The notes: generated by a model not told the origin, from the sequence alone. Shown: positions 12,353 through 24,667, counted from the first letter of the stretch. The stretch is DNA of 64,000 nt from Tillandsia leiboldiana (GCA_029204045.2 CM055076.1:19594269-19658268), one strand, 5' to 3'. Numbers and translations are program-made.

Positions 12353-14239
12353 TGTGATGAACCGAACTCTGATTGGGTGAACCGATTCCTTAAGAAGGAA
12401 TGAGTTGTGATGAAACGACTCATTGCTTAGTGAATCGGCTCGAATTGGGCAAAGCAGCCCTTTGTGTGAGTTTGTCAAAGTGGAGGAGCTAAGTTGGCAT
12501 TGTCGCGCCTAATTAAATATGGATAGAGAAATGTGGCGTGCCGTGTACTCCAACCCTGCCGCGCTGCACCGCCAACGTCCAAGTTCACTGAGTAGTTACA
12601 TCGACATTGCCCTTCTCTCTTTATTTGGTCTCCCTACAAATAGGGGAGGAATCGGGTTTTCTCAGAGGAAACTTATTAGAGCAAAGGAGAGAAAAAGAGT
12701 TAGTTGAGCCGAAAATCACCATGAGCTTCCAAATGAAGAGTAGGAGCTCGAGAAGTGAGTCATTTCTCCTTTATCGATTAGGCAGCAAGAAGAAGAAGAG
12801 TTCCTACGTTGATCTCGGAGATTAAGAGCCGCTTTACAGTAAGCAAGCATGATAAATGGTAGGGAATATTCACCAAGAAGGGGTGATATATTACTTTGTC
12901 TATTGTTCTCAGATTTATTGTAGTATTTCGTAGTAGACATCACCAATAGGGTGATGGGTTAAAGTTAAGAAGTGTAGATAGGCTTCTTGAACCGTAGGGT
13001 TAGAATCCGGGAAAGTTTAGGGACCAAAAGGTTAGCTCTGCATTGTGGACCTCAAGGTAAATCCGAGATGGGTTATAGGAATTGCTAAAACAATTGAGTA
13101 TGAGAGAGAAGATGTTTAGCATCTGACTTAGGTAAGCCTAAAAAATTTAGAGATGAGAACTCTAGAGTGTATTTGAGATAGATAGCCAGCCAAGTGGGCT
13201 GATGAGGCGAGTGAGCATATACAGAATGGGGAGTAGTTCGAATATTACGACTCTCTAGGAGATGAGTGTACAAGCTAACAATGAGAGGGTTGTACGATCA
13301 TCCCTCGGCTCCCTATGCGAAAATATGTGGGTACAACCCACTGGAGAGTAGTACGATCATCCCTCGGCTCTCCGAATGGCAGGTTGTTGGACCATGTGGC
13401 AGAGTAGTACTATCATCCCTCGATTCTCTATATGGTGCCAATGGACCAATCAGGTGGAGAGTAGTCTAATCATCTCTTGACTCTCCAAGCGATATATGCA
13501 CTGGACAGCCGATGGGAGAGTAGTCCAATTATCCCTCGACCTCCACTCAATGTTTGTACAGGTCAACAGATCGGGGCTAGTGAGACCCCTACAACTCTTG
13601 AGGAGGTTAGTATTGCACTCGGTATATCTGAGCTAGAGCTATGCAAGAGTGAGTTGAGCCTATAATAGGTGGGTAAGTAAGGCACTCGTGTGTTATGTCC
13701 TTTTACTGCTTTCATAAGTTAAATAATACTTATATGTTTTTATTGATGCCTCATGTAGACCAAGTGTAGAACATTCTTTCTTGGTCATCGCACCTATTGA
13801 AAACTTTCGATAGTTCTCACTCCTTTTGGTCTACTCTTTTTCAGATACAAGTATCGCCGGTGAGGTGCAGGACCGCGGCACGGGCATAGTAGAGTAGATA
13901 GGCTAACGAGTCTAGCAGTGATGTTCTTAGTGTTTTGTTATGTATAGAGGACAGATAAATACATTCATGAGCTGAGAGCTGAACTGTAAAATTTTTGTAA
14001 TGAACCGAGTGTGAGATGTAATATTTTGTAATGAACCACGATTAATTAATGATAGAAGTTTTTTTTTGGTTGGTTAGTAAATCCCATAGCGTACTCTGAT
14101 ATTATGTATATTCTCTCATTTCCAATTAAGGCATGTGGAAGTAAATGACCGTTCCATTCGGGCTAAGAAGGGCTTGCCTGCTCGGTGGGGTATGTGTGCG
14201 TGCCTGAGTCAACCAAATCGGCGGTTCTAAGGGGTGACA
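12353..14239 (+). repeat. 3' LTR of the first chromovirus fragment (1887 bp)
   Basis: Starts TGTGATGAACC right after the purine-rich tract and ends ...GGGGTGACA. Its terminal 120 bp resemble the ends of the host chromovirus LTRs (9137, 23379), but the remainder has diverged, so it belongs to a related subfamily. A candidate TATA-like box (CTACAAATAGGG) lies at 12635-12646. No paired 5' LTR is visible. Confidence 0.7.
13288..13550 (+). repeat. Minisatellite in the LTR, period about 55 bp, 5 diverged units
   Basis: Each unit carries a version of GAGAGTAGTACGATCATCCC followed by TCGGCTCTCC and a variable spacer. Five diverged units run across this stretch. The open frames over it are by-products of the repeat. 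Confidence 0.8.
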
Positions 14240-14294
14240 CATGGGCTTAGCATATTGGAGTTTAGGGGCACTACAATGATTCCGGACCATACAT

Positions 14295-14880
14295 TGTGAC
14301 ACCCCAATAGTACCACATCGAATGGGAATGTGGTTGTGTTTGGGTATATAAGAGACATGAACACTAGTAATAAAACTGGGCTTACGCATTTTGGGTTGTG
14401 GTTCGGACCCAACGAGTTATTACTGCTAGTAGGCTGGGTCGTTATATTTAGTATCAGAGCCAGTCACCAGCCGGAAGTGAGTGACGAGTCTCGGCCCAGT
14501 CAGGGTCTGAAAGACACGGTGACGGACTATATCAGGGGTCTAAATGACAAGGCTAGCGAGACAAGTCTCACATTGCCTGATGATCTTGGAATGTGTGTGT
14601 GTTTGAGCTGACGAGGATGTTAGACCTAAACGGGGGGAGTCTGTGACACCCCAATAGTCCCACATCAAATGGGAATGTGATTGTGTTTGGCTATATAAGA
14701 GACATGGACACTAGTAACAAAAACTGAGCTTAAGCATTTTGGGATGTGGTTCAGGCCCAACGAGTTATTATTACTAGTGGGTCGGGTCGTTACATCACTA
14801 GTAATAAAAACTGGCTTAAGCATTTTGGGTTGTGGTTTGGGCCAAACGAGTTATTATTGCTAGTGGGCCGGGTCGTTACA
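14295..14880 (+). mobile_element. TRIM element with two full and one partial LTR
   Basis: LTR 14295-14446 (starts TGTGACACCCC), then a primer-binding site (TTTAGTATCAGAGCC), a short internal domain with no coding capacity, a purine-rich tract (AACGGGGGGAGTC), LTR 14642-14794, and a third LTR lacking its first half (about 14796-14880). The whole unit is bounded by TACAT at 14290-14294 and 14881-14885, so the three-LTR form lies within one target-site duplication. Either it inserted in that form or it changed after insertion by unequal exchange between LTRs. The host is chromovirus sequence upstream of the protease. Confidence 0.9.
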
Positions 14881-15049
14881 TACATTCTATGTCACGGAAT
14901 ATTGTCCCGCTTGTCCAGTGCGAATAGGTGACTAGATCATGCCGGTGGATTTCTTGGTATGTCGTTACATACATTATATGTCACGGAATATTGTCCCGCT
15001 TGTCCACTGCGAATAGGTGACTAGATCATGCCGATGGATTTCTTGGTAT
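14872..15049 (+). repeat. 89-bp tandem duplication across the TRIM/host junction
   Basis: 14872-14960 and 14961-15049 are near-identical. The unit begins with the last 9 bp of the TRIM LTR (GTCGTTACA) and continues into chromovirus protease-region sequence. It must therefore have formed after the TRIM inserted. Confidence 0.9.
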
Positions 15050-18000
15050 TGAGACGGATGGACTGGCTCTTGCGACATTATGATATTTGACTGTGAGAGT
15101 CAAGTCATCCCTTTCGAGAATCGAGACAAAAGGAGTTCATCTGTCGAGAGTGTAGGATCTCGCTTTTTACTATAACGGTCTCCACGTCTCGAGCCAAGAA
15201 GTTGATCAATGGCGGATGCGTGGCCTATTTGGCCACTGTAATGGAAGAGCAAGTGGAATATCCAGCGCTCGAAAACATCTCAGTGGTGAGGGAGTATCCA
15301 GATGTATTCTCAGGGTACTTGTCGGGTATGCCACAAAATTAGAAGATCGAATTCATCATATACTTGATTTTCGGGACTGCGCCGGTTTCTAAAGTACCAT
15401 ACCGGATGCACCTATGGAATTAAAGGAGCTCACGGCTCTATTACAAGATTTATTGGACAAAAGCTTTATCAAGCCTATTGTCTCTCCGTGGGGAGCTCCG
15501 GTGCTATTCGTGAGAAAGAAAGATGGGTCTCTGCGGTTGTGTGTGGATTATCGGGAGCTTAATAAAGTTACTATTAAGAACTGGTATCCACTACCGAGGA
15601 TCTATGGCCTATTAGATCAGTTGCAGGGTTCCCTAGTATTTTCAAAGATAGATCTTCAATCGAAATATCACCAACTAATAATATAGTCAGAGGATGTGCA
15701 AAAGATGACTTTCAGAACGTGTTACGGTCATTATAAGTTTACCGTAATGCCATTTGGATTGGCCAATGCCCCGGCGGCGTTCATGGATCTTATGAATTGC
15801 GTCTTTCAACCATTCCTGGATTGATTTGTCATTGTGACGCCCCACTTCCCAGGGGGTCACCCATCCTAGAACTACTCTAGCTCTAGCACGCTTAACTCTC
15901 ATGTTCCTCTTGGATCTTGCTACCATCCAAAATGCTATAGCCGGGTTAGAGATTTAGTCCTATTATATCATTTATATAGAGGACTAATCCAAATTCCGGG
16001 GGTGTTACATTCTTCCCCCCTTTAAGCCCTGACGTCCACGTCAGGCTCAAGCACACTCACAAGCACCAGGCGATGTGAGACTCGTCTCGCTAGCCTTAGC
16101 CGACCTTGTGAGGAGCTGCACTCCACTCACAACGGTCATTAGCCGGGGAGCCTCGCTCTACCCGCTATATAACCCTGGCTCAGCCGAGACTCATCTCACA
16201 TTTCCGGCTGGTGAATGGCTCTGATACCAACTGTGACGCCCCACTTCCCAGGGGGTCACCCATCCTAGAACTACTCTAGCTCTAGCACGCTTAACTCTCA
16301 TGTTCCTCTTGGATCTTGCTACCATCCAAAATGCTATAGCCGGGTTAGAGATTTAGTCCTATTATATCATTTATATAGAGGACTAATCCAAATTCCGGGG
16401 GTGTTACAGTCATGGTCTCCATTAACGACATTTTGATCTACTTCCGAAGTGACATAGAGTATGAGGAGCATCTTTGACAAGTATTGCAAGTGCTTCGGGA
16501 GTGGAGGCTATTCGCGAAGTTAAAGAAATACGAATTTTGGCTCTAAAAAGTTGCATTCTTGGGGCATGTTATTTCAGAAGCGGGGGTCTCAGTGGACCCT
16601 AAGAAAGTGGAGGCAATCAAAGAATGGCATCGACCTACAAATGTTATCGAAGTCCGAAACTTTGTCGGGCTTGCGGGGTACTATAGGCGGTTTGTGGAAG
16701 GGTTCTCTAAAATCACTACTCCACATACCAGCCTCACATACAAGGGAGCCAAATTTATTTGAAGATGATTACAACAAAATCTTCCAACTTTTAAAGAAAA
16801 AGTTGACATCATCTCCAATCCTCGCATTACCTACTGCAGGGAAAGGATTTGTGGTGTATAATAATGCTTTAGAAAGTGGTTTTGGATGTGCTTTAATGCA
16901 AGAAGTGAAGGTTTACACCCTACGCCTCCAGACAATTAAAGAATTATGAAAAGAATTACCCCACCCACAATCTCGAGTTGGTCATGGTAATATTTGCCTT
17001 AAAGTGTGGCGGCATTACTTATATGGCGAGCACTGTAAGATCTACACAGATCATAAAAGCCAAGTATCTATTTATCCAAAAGAAGTTAAATCTGAGGCAG
17101 CGTCGATGGCTAGAATTGCTAAAGGACTATAATGTCGCAATCTTGTATCACCCAGAAAAAGCAAATGTGATGGCTGATGCATTAAGTTGAGAATATATAG
17201 AGAATTTCGCTATGATGATCATTGATCAGACATCGCTACAAGAGGAAATCCGGTGATTCAATTTGGAGGTGGTAGCATCTGGCGCCCTGGCGACACTCAT
17301 GACACTTAGAGTGCAATTCACATTATTGGAGAAAATCAAGGAAAAGCATATCTTAGAGGAAAGGCTCCAAAAGGTGTGTTCAGACATTAAAGACGAGCGC
17401 ATGGAGGATTTCAGTGTGGACTCTGAGGGAGTCTTGATGTTTCGGGGTTGGTTGTGTGTGCCTAGCAACAAAGGGATTGGAGAAGAGATCCTAAAAGAAG
17501 CACACCGATCCCCGTATACCATATACCTGGGCGGCACCAAAATGCACAAAGACTTGAAAACACATTTCTGGTGACCAGACATGAAAGGAGATGTTGGGTG
17601 CTTTGTAACTCAATGTTTAGTGTGCCAACAAGTCAAGGCAGAACATCGGCTTCTAGCGGGCAAATTGTAAAGTCTACCTGCACCCGTTTGGAAATGGGAG
17701 AATATTGCTATGGACTTCATCGTGAGCTTGCCCCGATCACAAACGAGCCACTATACAATTTGTGTGGTGGACTGTTTGATAAAGTCAGCTCATTTCTTGC
17801 TGATCCACACTATATGGTCAAAGGACAAGTTGGTATACTCTACATCGATGAGATTATGTACCTCTATGGAGTACCGATATCTATCATTTCGGATCGAGAT
17901 CTCCAGTTCGTCTCGCAGTTTTGGAAGAGTCTTTATAGGACTCTTGGGATGCGCCTCGACTTTAATACATCATATCATCCTCAGAGCGATAGGCAATATG

Positions 18001-18778
18001 AGAGGACAAATCAAAATCTTTGAGGATATGTTGCGGGTGTGCTTTCTGGATTATGGAGTCGGCTGGCAGTAATATTTGTCGATGGTGGAGTTCACCTACA
18101 ACAGCTTCCAAGCAAGTATTGGGTAGGTACCTTATGAAGTGTCGTATGGAAGAAAGTGTCGATCTCCATTGTATTGGAATGAGGTCGGTGAGAGATCTAC
18201 CTTGGGCCTGGATATTTTGCAATAAGCCGAGGAGAAAGTGAGAATTGCACATCAACGATTATTGATGGCCCAAAGTTGACAAGAGGTGACGCAATTTGAC
18301 TTTTAGCGTCGGAGATCATGTGCTCTTGAATGTGTCACCTATAAGGGGTGTAAAGTGGTTTGGAATGTGAGGAAAGCTGAGTCCTCGCTATATTGGCCCT
18401 TTTGAGGTGTTTGAGCCGGTCGGCCCCGTGGCCTATCAGGTTGCATTACCTCCAAGCTTGGCGGGAGAACACAACATATTTCACGTATCCTTACTCCGCA
18501 AGTATATTTTTGACTGACTCATGCCATCAGTTATCTGCCACTGGATTTGTATGAGGATTTGAGCTACAATGAGTATCTAGTGGAAATCCAAGAGAAGAAG
18601 TTGAGAAATTGCTTGATCCCTTATGTGAAAGTACTATAGGGCCACCACGAGGAGCGAGAGGTTATTTGGGAGCTCAAAAGCACAATGCAAGAGCATTTCC
18701 CTCACCTATTCGGTGATCGGAATTAAGGTATGGATGAATTTAGTTTCGTAGACAAAACTCCTTTTAAGGAATGAGGGA
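15050..18778 (+). pseudogene. Broken Ty3/gypsy chromovirus pol (protease to chromodomain)
   Basis: The end of the aspartic protease region is visible just before and at the start (MPVDFLV...MDWL). It is followed by the RT N-half (15414-15686, with VSPWGAPVLFVRKKDGSLRL), the RT core interrupted by a Cassandra insertion at 15833-16408, RT/RNase H (about 16440-17190, LALPTAGKGFVVY), integrase with a zinc-finger-like N-part (about 17480-18120) and a chromodomain-like tail ending with MQEHFPHLF near 18710. Several in-frame stops and shifts make it dead. A purine-rich AAGGAATGAGGGA abuts the 3' LTR at 18779. It most likely belongs to the element whose LTRs are 8830-9137 and 18779-23379. Confidence 0.8.
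15833..16408 (-). mobile_element. Cassandra TRIM with identical 177-bp LTRs (5S-rRNA-derived)
   Basis: LTRs 15833-16009 and 16232-16408 are identical over 177 bp on reading. A perfect TSD GTCAT flanks the element (15828-15832, 16409-16413), and it splits a dead RT domain. In minus sense the LTR runs TGTAACACCCCC...GGGGCGTCACA. Its 3' part (plus 15843-15897) matches the 3' half of plant 5S rRNA, including AGTTAAGCGTGCT and AGGATGGGTGACC, which cover 5S internal Pol III promoter elements. The primer-binding site TTGGTATCAGAGCC is at 16217-16230, and a polypurine tract (minus, AAAGGGGGGAAGAA) adjoins the other LTR. A 5S-like LTR is the defining trait of Cassandra. The identical LTRs indicate a recent insertion. 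Confidence 0.95.
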
Positions 18779-20105
18779 TGTAGTGTAATGACTTTGACCA
18801 AATTGACAAAGTGTAGATTAAATATGCTAGACGTGTTTTAAATGTGATTAAGAAAGATTAGAGCAAGTTTGGACCAAATCGAAATGAGTTTGGATCGAAA
18901 CAAAGTCGGAAAAGCTCAAGTCTGAGCTTCAGACCAGTTCCAGATGCCTAGAATAAGTATCGAGGGCCCATATGTGTTTTCGGAACCGATGAGTGCGCCC
19001 GGAAGAGAAAATGGGGGCTCAACCCCAGAGCGGGGATGCAGGGATCTCCAAAGTTTTTGGATGCTCGAAATGCCCTACAGGTACTCGAAACACCATTCAG
19101 AAGCCCTAGCGGGCGTCCTGATCAATTTTGCGGGTGCTCAACTCGAGCGCAGGCTGGAGGGCTATTGCGAGGATTCAGATGCCCAAAATGTCCTGCAGGC
19201 GCCCGAAAAACGGCGAAAGCATAGTTACTACGAAGTTTCGGGCGCCCGAACCGTTTTGCGGGTAGCCGAAAATGCCATTGACTGACAGGGAGCTCTGAGT
19301 GTAAATAAAAGAGATTTTTTTTCCCACTCTCTCTTTTTTTTCTCTCTCTAGACTGAGGAAGAGGTGCACAGCTTGGAAGAGCTCCAAGGGTGGGCTTTGA
19401 TCTCCTCCAAAGTAAGAAGAAGGTGGGGAGTTCGAAGGTGAAGCTCTATAAATAGGAAAAAGCTCTCCTCTCCCACGTTTTAGCAATAAGCAGGAGAGAT
19501 GTGAGTTGGGTATTTTTCGGATTTTGAGTTTTTGGATTTTGGAAGAGATTTTTTAGATCTCTAATGATTTTTAAACTATTTTTAGGATTTTTCTTGAGGT
19601 TACAAGAGATCAAGTCTCTTATTTAAAGGAAGGAGCTTCAAGAGGTATGGGAAATATCACCGAAAAGAGTGATATCTTTCTTACTCCTTTGCTTTTCTAT
19701 GATCTAAAAACATAATTTGTGAGTAATATAGGGTTTGAGGAGTTTCATGTGTATGAGATGCATGTTTAGTGTATGAGACAAGTTTTAGGGTTTAGTCCTA
19801 AGTAAAAGAGAAAAAACTAAGATTTAGTCTTACATGTATGTGTTGTATATGTGTTGAGACCAAAATTTCCGCCACCCAAGGAAGCAACACGTGGCATACA
19901 CCTCGGCTAAAGACATCAACCGATAGAAAAATGAGTCAACGAAGAGGGATCCGCATCTTGACTAAGACCGGTATCAGTCGCGCAAAAGTGCAACGCGCGA
20001 CCTATGCCTTTCGGCCAAAGGCATTACCCGACAGGAAAAGCGGCCGAAAAAAGAAGATCATCGCCTTATCCAGGATCGACTTCAACTGAAGGCAAACACC
20101 AGACT

Positions 20106-20576
20106 TGTGACGCCCCTAATAGTCCCATATCGGATGTGAATGGGATTGTGATTGCGTATATAAGAGAAATAGACATTAGTAATAATAATTGGGCTTAAGC
20201 ATTTTGTGCTGTGGTTTGAGCCCAACGAGTTATTATTGCTGGTGGGTCGGGTCGTTACATTTGGTATCAGAGCCAGGTTCCGGCCGGAAGTGTGTTACGA
20301 GTCTCGGCTGAGCCCGGGTCTAGATGACAGGCCTAGCGAGACAGGGCTCACATCGCCTGGTGATCTTGGGCTGTGTGTGTGTGTTTGGGCTAACGAGGAC
20401 ATCATGCCTAAACGGGGGAGTCTGTGACGCCCCCAATAGTCCCATATCGGATGTGAATGGGATTGTGATTGGGTATATAAGAGACATGGACATTAGTAAT
20501 AATAACTGGGGTTAAGCATTTTGGGCTGTGGTTTGAGCCCAACGAGTTATTATTGCTGGTGGATCGGGTCGTTACA
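20106..20576 (+). mobile_element. TRIM element (LTR-internal-LTR)
   Basis: LTRs 20106-20259 and 20423-20576 (both 154 bp, TGTGACGCCCC...GTCGTTACA) flank a 163-bp internal domain with primer-binding site TTTGGTATCAGAGCC right after the first LTR and a purine-rich AAACGGGGGAG before the second. The TSD is AGACT (20101-20105, 20577-20581). The LTR contains a TATATAAGAG promoter motif. No coding capacity; the short frames over it are artefacts. Confidence 0.95.
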
Positions 20577-21168
20577 AGACTGCCCCGGTCGAGCTACGAA
20601 GAAGGCGAAGTCAGAGTCAATTCTCGATTGTTCGAGCCAGAGAAGGAAATACTCTGAAAGGAAAGAGTACGAGATTTGGGCGCAAATCTCGTAACTGATT
20701 CCAGAATGGCAAGCAGTGCCCAGTATTGGAAAGCGCCGAAGATCACACTTCGACGCGTCAATAAGGGGATGAACTTGGACGAAAATATGGCTACCATTCT
20801 ATTTGTGGAAGTTCGACTCAAAAGGAAGTAATTGAGGATTTCTCGATAACTCCCTCCAAATCACGCCGATTATTCAAATCGGCGATTATACGCATGGTTC
20901 GGGAGTGTATAAATACCCGAACAATCGAAGAAAAAGAGGTCCTGCAACCACATAAGCTAGTGACCACCCCTACTTTTTCATATCTTTCATATTTGCATTT
21001 ACTGCTTTCCTATATAATCTTTACCGTATTTCTTAGGAGTAGATTAACTTGTAATCGGCTACTAATTACTCTTGTAACCCCACTCTAATCAATTCAAATT
21101 CATAATCGGCTTCTTAGCCGTGTCAAATCTTTGTCTCCACATCCAGGTTCGACTATTCTAGGCCGAAC

Positions 21169-21958
21169 TGTGACGCCCCTAATAGTCCCACATCGGTTGT
21201 GGATGGAATTGTGATTGGGTTTATAAGAGACATGAAAACTAGTAATAATAACTGGGCTTAAGCATTTTGGGCTGTGGTTTGGGCCCAACGAGTTATTATT
21301 GCTAGTGGGCCGGGTCGTTACATTTGGTATCAGAGCCAATAACTAGCCGGAAGTGTGAGACGAGTCTCAGCTGAGCTTGGGTCTAAATGACAGGGCTAGC
21401 AAGACAAGTCTCACATCGCCTGGTGATCTTGGACTGTGTGTGTGTTTGGGCTAACGAAAACGTCAGGCCTAAACGGGAGAGTCTGTGACACCCCAATAAT
21501 CCCACATCATATGGGATTGGATTTGTGATTGGGTATATAAGAGACATGGACACTAATAATAATAACTGGGCTTAAGCATTTTGGGCCGTGGTGGTGTGGA
21601 CCCAACGAGTTATTATTGTTAGTGGGCCGGGTTGTTACATTTGGTATCAGAGCCAATAACGCCGGAAGTGTGTGATAAGTCTCGGCTGAGCCTGGGTCTA
21701 GATGACAGGGCTAGCGAGACAAGTCTCACATCGCATGGTGATCTTGGGCTGTTGTGTGTGTGTGTTTGGGCTGACGAGAACGTCAGGCCTAAACGGAGGG
21801 AGTCCGTGACGCCCCCAATAGTCCCACATCAGATGTGGATGGAATTGTGATTGGGTTTATAAGAGACATGAACACTAGTAATAATAACTGGGCTTAAGCA
21901 TTTTGGGCTGTGGTTTGGGCCCAACGAGTTATTATTGCTAGTGGGTCGGGTCGTTACA
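21169..21958 (+). mobile_element. Chained TRIM: LTR-internal-LTR-internal-LTR
   Basis: Three LTRs (21169-21322, 21484-21639, 21805-21958) alternate with two complete internal domains, each starting with TTTGGTATCAGAGCC. One perfect TSD (CGAAC at 21164-21168 and 21959-21963) encloses the whole chain, so it behaves as one insertion. The middle and last LTR begin TGTGACA and CGTGACG, so the copies have diverged. Same family as 14295-14880 and 20106-20576. Confidence 0.95.
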
Positions 21959-24667
21959 CGAACTCTCTCTCTCTCTCTACCTACATATCCCGATTCGGCT
22001 AATTTAAGCCGGACGATCGCGAGAGTTTGACTGAGAAGAACTCGGCCGAGCGGATCCCTCCTCGGCCCGATCGCTTGATCCTTTGGCATGCGGTGCATTC
22101 ACATCAAAGGGTCACCCCCACGGGGCCGATCGACGACCTAACCCGGTCAATGGTCAACGCGACATTTTCGACCCCAACAATATGTAGTAAAGAGATAACC
22201 TAAATGAAGGTCAATTGAGTGACATCTAATTTAGGAAAAACCTAAGGTGAAACATAGAGTCAATAACTCTAGGTTAAGTATAGCAAAGAACAAGTAGTGT
22301 CCTTGGGACATTGTGTATACCCTAGAGTCTTGAGCTTAAGGTCAAATGCATAAAGAATGCGTTAATAAAAGAACAAGAACAAGAACAAGTTGGTGTCATT
22401 GGGGCATATTAAGCACCCTAGAGTCATGAACTTAGGATAAAAATGAAAAAAAAAAGATAATAAGAGTTTCCAGAAGTATCAAAGTAACCGGGAGGGTATG
22501 CACATAAGTCAATTCCCAGGGGAGGGTTGAGCAAATTTTGACTCCTTTTGGCATTTGAGTATCGGTGTGCTTTGAACTCATCTACCTGTTGATTGGAGAG
22601 GGTATGTGCATAAGTCGACTCTTTATGAGGATTGCTCTAAAGAACACACAAGTAACAGCCAACTAGAGAGGGAGCGCACATAAGTCGACTCTCTACAGGA
22701 CACTTATATGAAACCTAAATCACAATGTGATAGTGTGACTGAGAGCGGTCGAGTAGATATGGCCCAGTGGTATAGTGGCCGTGTGGCATAGTGGCCTAGT
22801 GATGTGTGGCATAGTAGTAAAGTGACATAACATGTATATGTGGACTAGTAGTGTAAAAGCTTTTCTTGCGTACTAGTTTAGAAATATTTACTTTAAATAT
22901 TATCTTGCTACTAATGCTTCCATTGAACTAAATCGGTGTAAAGTATGTCTCTCAATGATTGAACTCACTGGAAACTATTTGTATTCTCATACCTTGTAGT
23001 TTACCCCTTTTTACAGATCAAGGTGGCACTGGTGATGCGCGGGACAGCGACAAAACGGAGTAGTGGATCTAGAGAGGTCTAGTGGTACCATTTTGTTATA
23101 GAATGAACTTGATGTATTTTGAGAGAAAAAAAAAATTGATGTAAAATGTATTAAAGTTTATTCTAGTTTAGATGTATCAACTTTATGTATTTGTTCTTTA
23201 TGCTTAAAGTTGAATGTTTACAATTAGAAGCTCTACTATGATATTGTATGTATCTCTTAGTGCATGTTTGTATGATTGAGATGTAACACCATTTCGTTCG
23301 GGTAGGGAAAGATCATGCCCGATCGGCGGGTCAGTGCGCGTGCCCAAACCGACCAAATTGGCGGCCTCGGGATGTGACACAAGTTGCACAAAAAAGTAGC
23401 AAGTTTTGGAAGACATACATGTGAAAGCATAGGAAAGTTTGGCCCCTATGCCATTGCTATACTAAGGGAGAAATTATTGGCACATAGTGTTTAAATATTT
23501 TTTTGTTATCCATCACACCTCCATAGATATTTTAGACTTTACTACCGGAGATTAAGTGAGACACGCAGCAAGAAAATGTGATGAAAAAAATATTCAATTT
23601 ATATTTATAAAAAATAATTTTATATAATTTTTATGACTTTATCAGAAAATACAAAACCATTTCTCCACACACTTTTCTTCTAACTCCTTTTGTCCCCATT
23701 GTTCATTTAGGTCTTATATGGATAAATGAATATGTTGTTTGTTATATTTTCGTGATATATTTGGTGCATGGGAGTGTGATCAAATGTCTAAAATTGAATG
23801 CTACTTACATTTTGTCCTAGTAGGTGAAATTGTTGTACTATTAAATCACAAATATCAAGACATTTCAAGAAGAAAAAAATCAAACCCCTCCCTTACAATC
23901 ACACAAAAAAATTCTTATGCCAAATAAATTATCCTTAAATATTTTATTTCGACTTTCAAACAACCCTTTAATTTCTATTTAAATCAAATCCACATCTCGG
24001 ACCTACTAAAAATCCTTATGCCCAAATATAACACCGTTTTCTTATAGAAGCTTTCGAAAAATAATTATTGTTTCATATTATTTAACATAATATCAAAATG
24101 GGAGGTCCCAAGTTTAAATTCTATCTCTTAATTTCTATCTATTTAATTCAACTTCACTGTGCTGACATATAAAAAAAGATTCAAATGCAACTGCAAGAAG
24201 AAATGCTGAATATAATTATTGAAAGGAACACTATTATGTAGCAATTTAAGCTTTTATAGAAAAACAATTGTTTCGCCATCTTTAATAGGTATATAGTACA
24301 TAGCAAAGAAAAATTAGAGATGAGTAATATCTTGAATGCTTCTTGGAAGAGGAGATGAAATAAAATGAAAGTTTCGTAGAGAAGACTTACCAGTCAACCA
24401 AACTCAATTATTGCCGACAGAGGAATCCTTCCGCCCTCCCCCACTCCACAACCTTGTTGTGGGAGAAACTATTGTCTGCATTCCCAATATTACCCAATAT
24501 TAGAGATATATAGATTAAAAAAAAAAATGTACAAAAGAACGTTTAAACTTTCTTTTTTAGAAACATGTATTTGAATTTTTTCTTTGGCTTAATTGCACGG
24601 ACTTTATAGATTTTTTTTTTACTTTCTATATTATACTTTTATTTTTTCAAAAATACTACTCAACTAA

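Larger units (their letters stand above)
19852..22179. mobile_element. Solo LTR (about 1.06 kb) carrying two TRIM insertions
   Basis: The ends are TGTTGAGACC and GACCCCAACA, with a perfect TSD ATATG at 19847-19851 and 22180-22184. It contains a TATA box (TGTATAAATAC, 20906-20916) in plus sense. Subtracting the two TRIM insertions and their TSDs leaves about 1057 bp. There is no internal domain, so it is a product of LTR-LTR recombination. The family looks like Ty3/gypsy but I cannot assign it further. Confidence 0.88.
18779..23379 (+). repeat. 3' LTR of the host chromovirus, interrupted by a solo LTR
   Basis: Starts TGTAGTGTAATGAC after the polypurine tract and ends ...GGATGTGACA at 23379. 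Removing the nested insertion (19852-22179 plus one TSD copy) leaves about 2.27 kb. A TATA box (CTATAAATAG) at about 19445-19454 marks the promoter. Irregular repeats with CATAAGTCGACTCT lie at about 22490-22690. The last 306 bp pair with 8830-9137. Confidence 0.85.

Noticed and set aside
13288..13550. Possible CRISPR-like array of regularly spaced repeats
   Set aside because: The units are diverged, the spacers are not uniform, there are no cas genes, and the array lies inside a plant LTR; it is a minisatellite.
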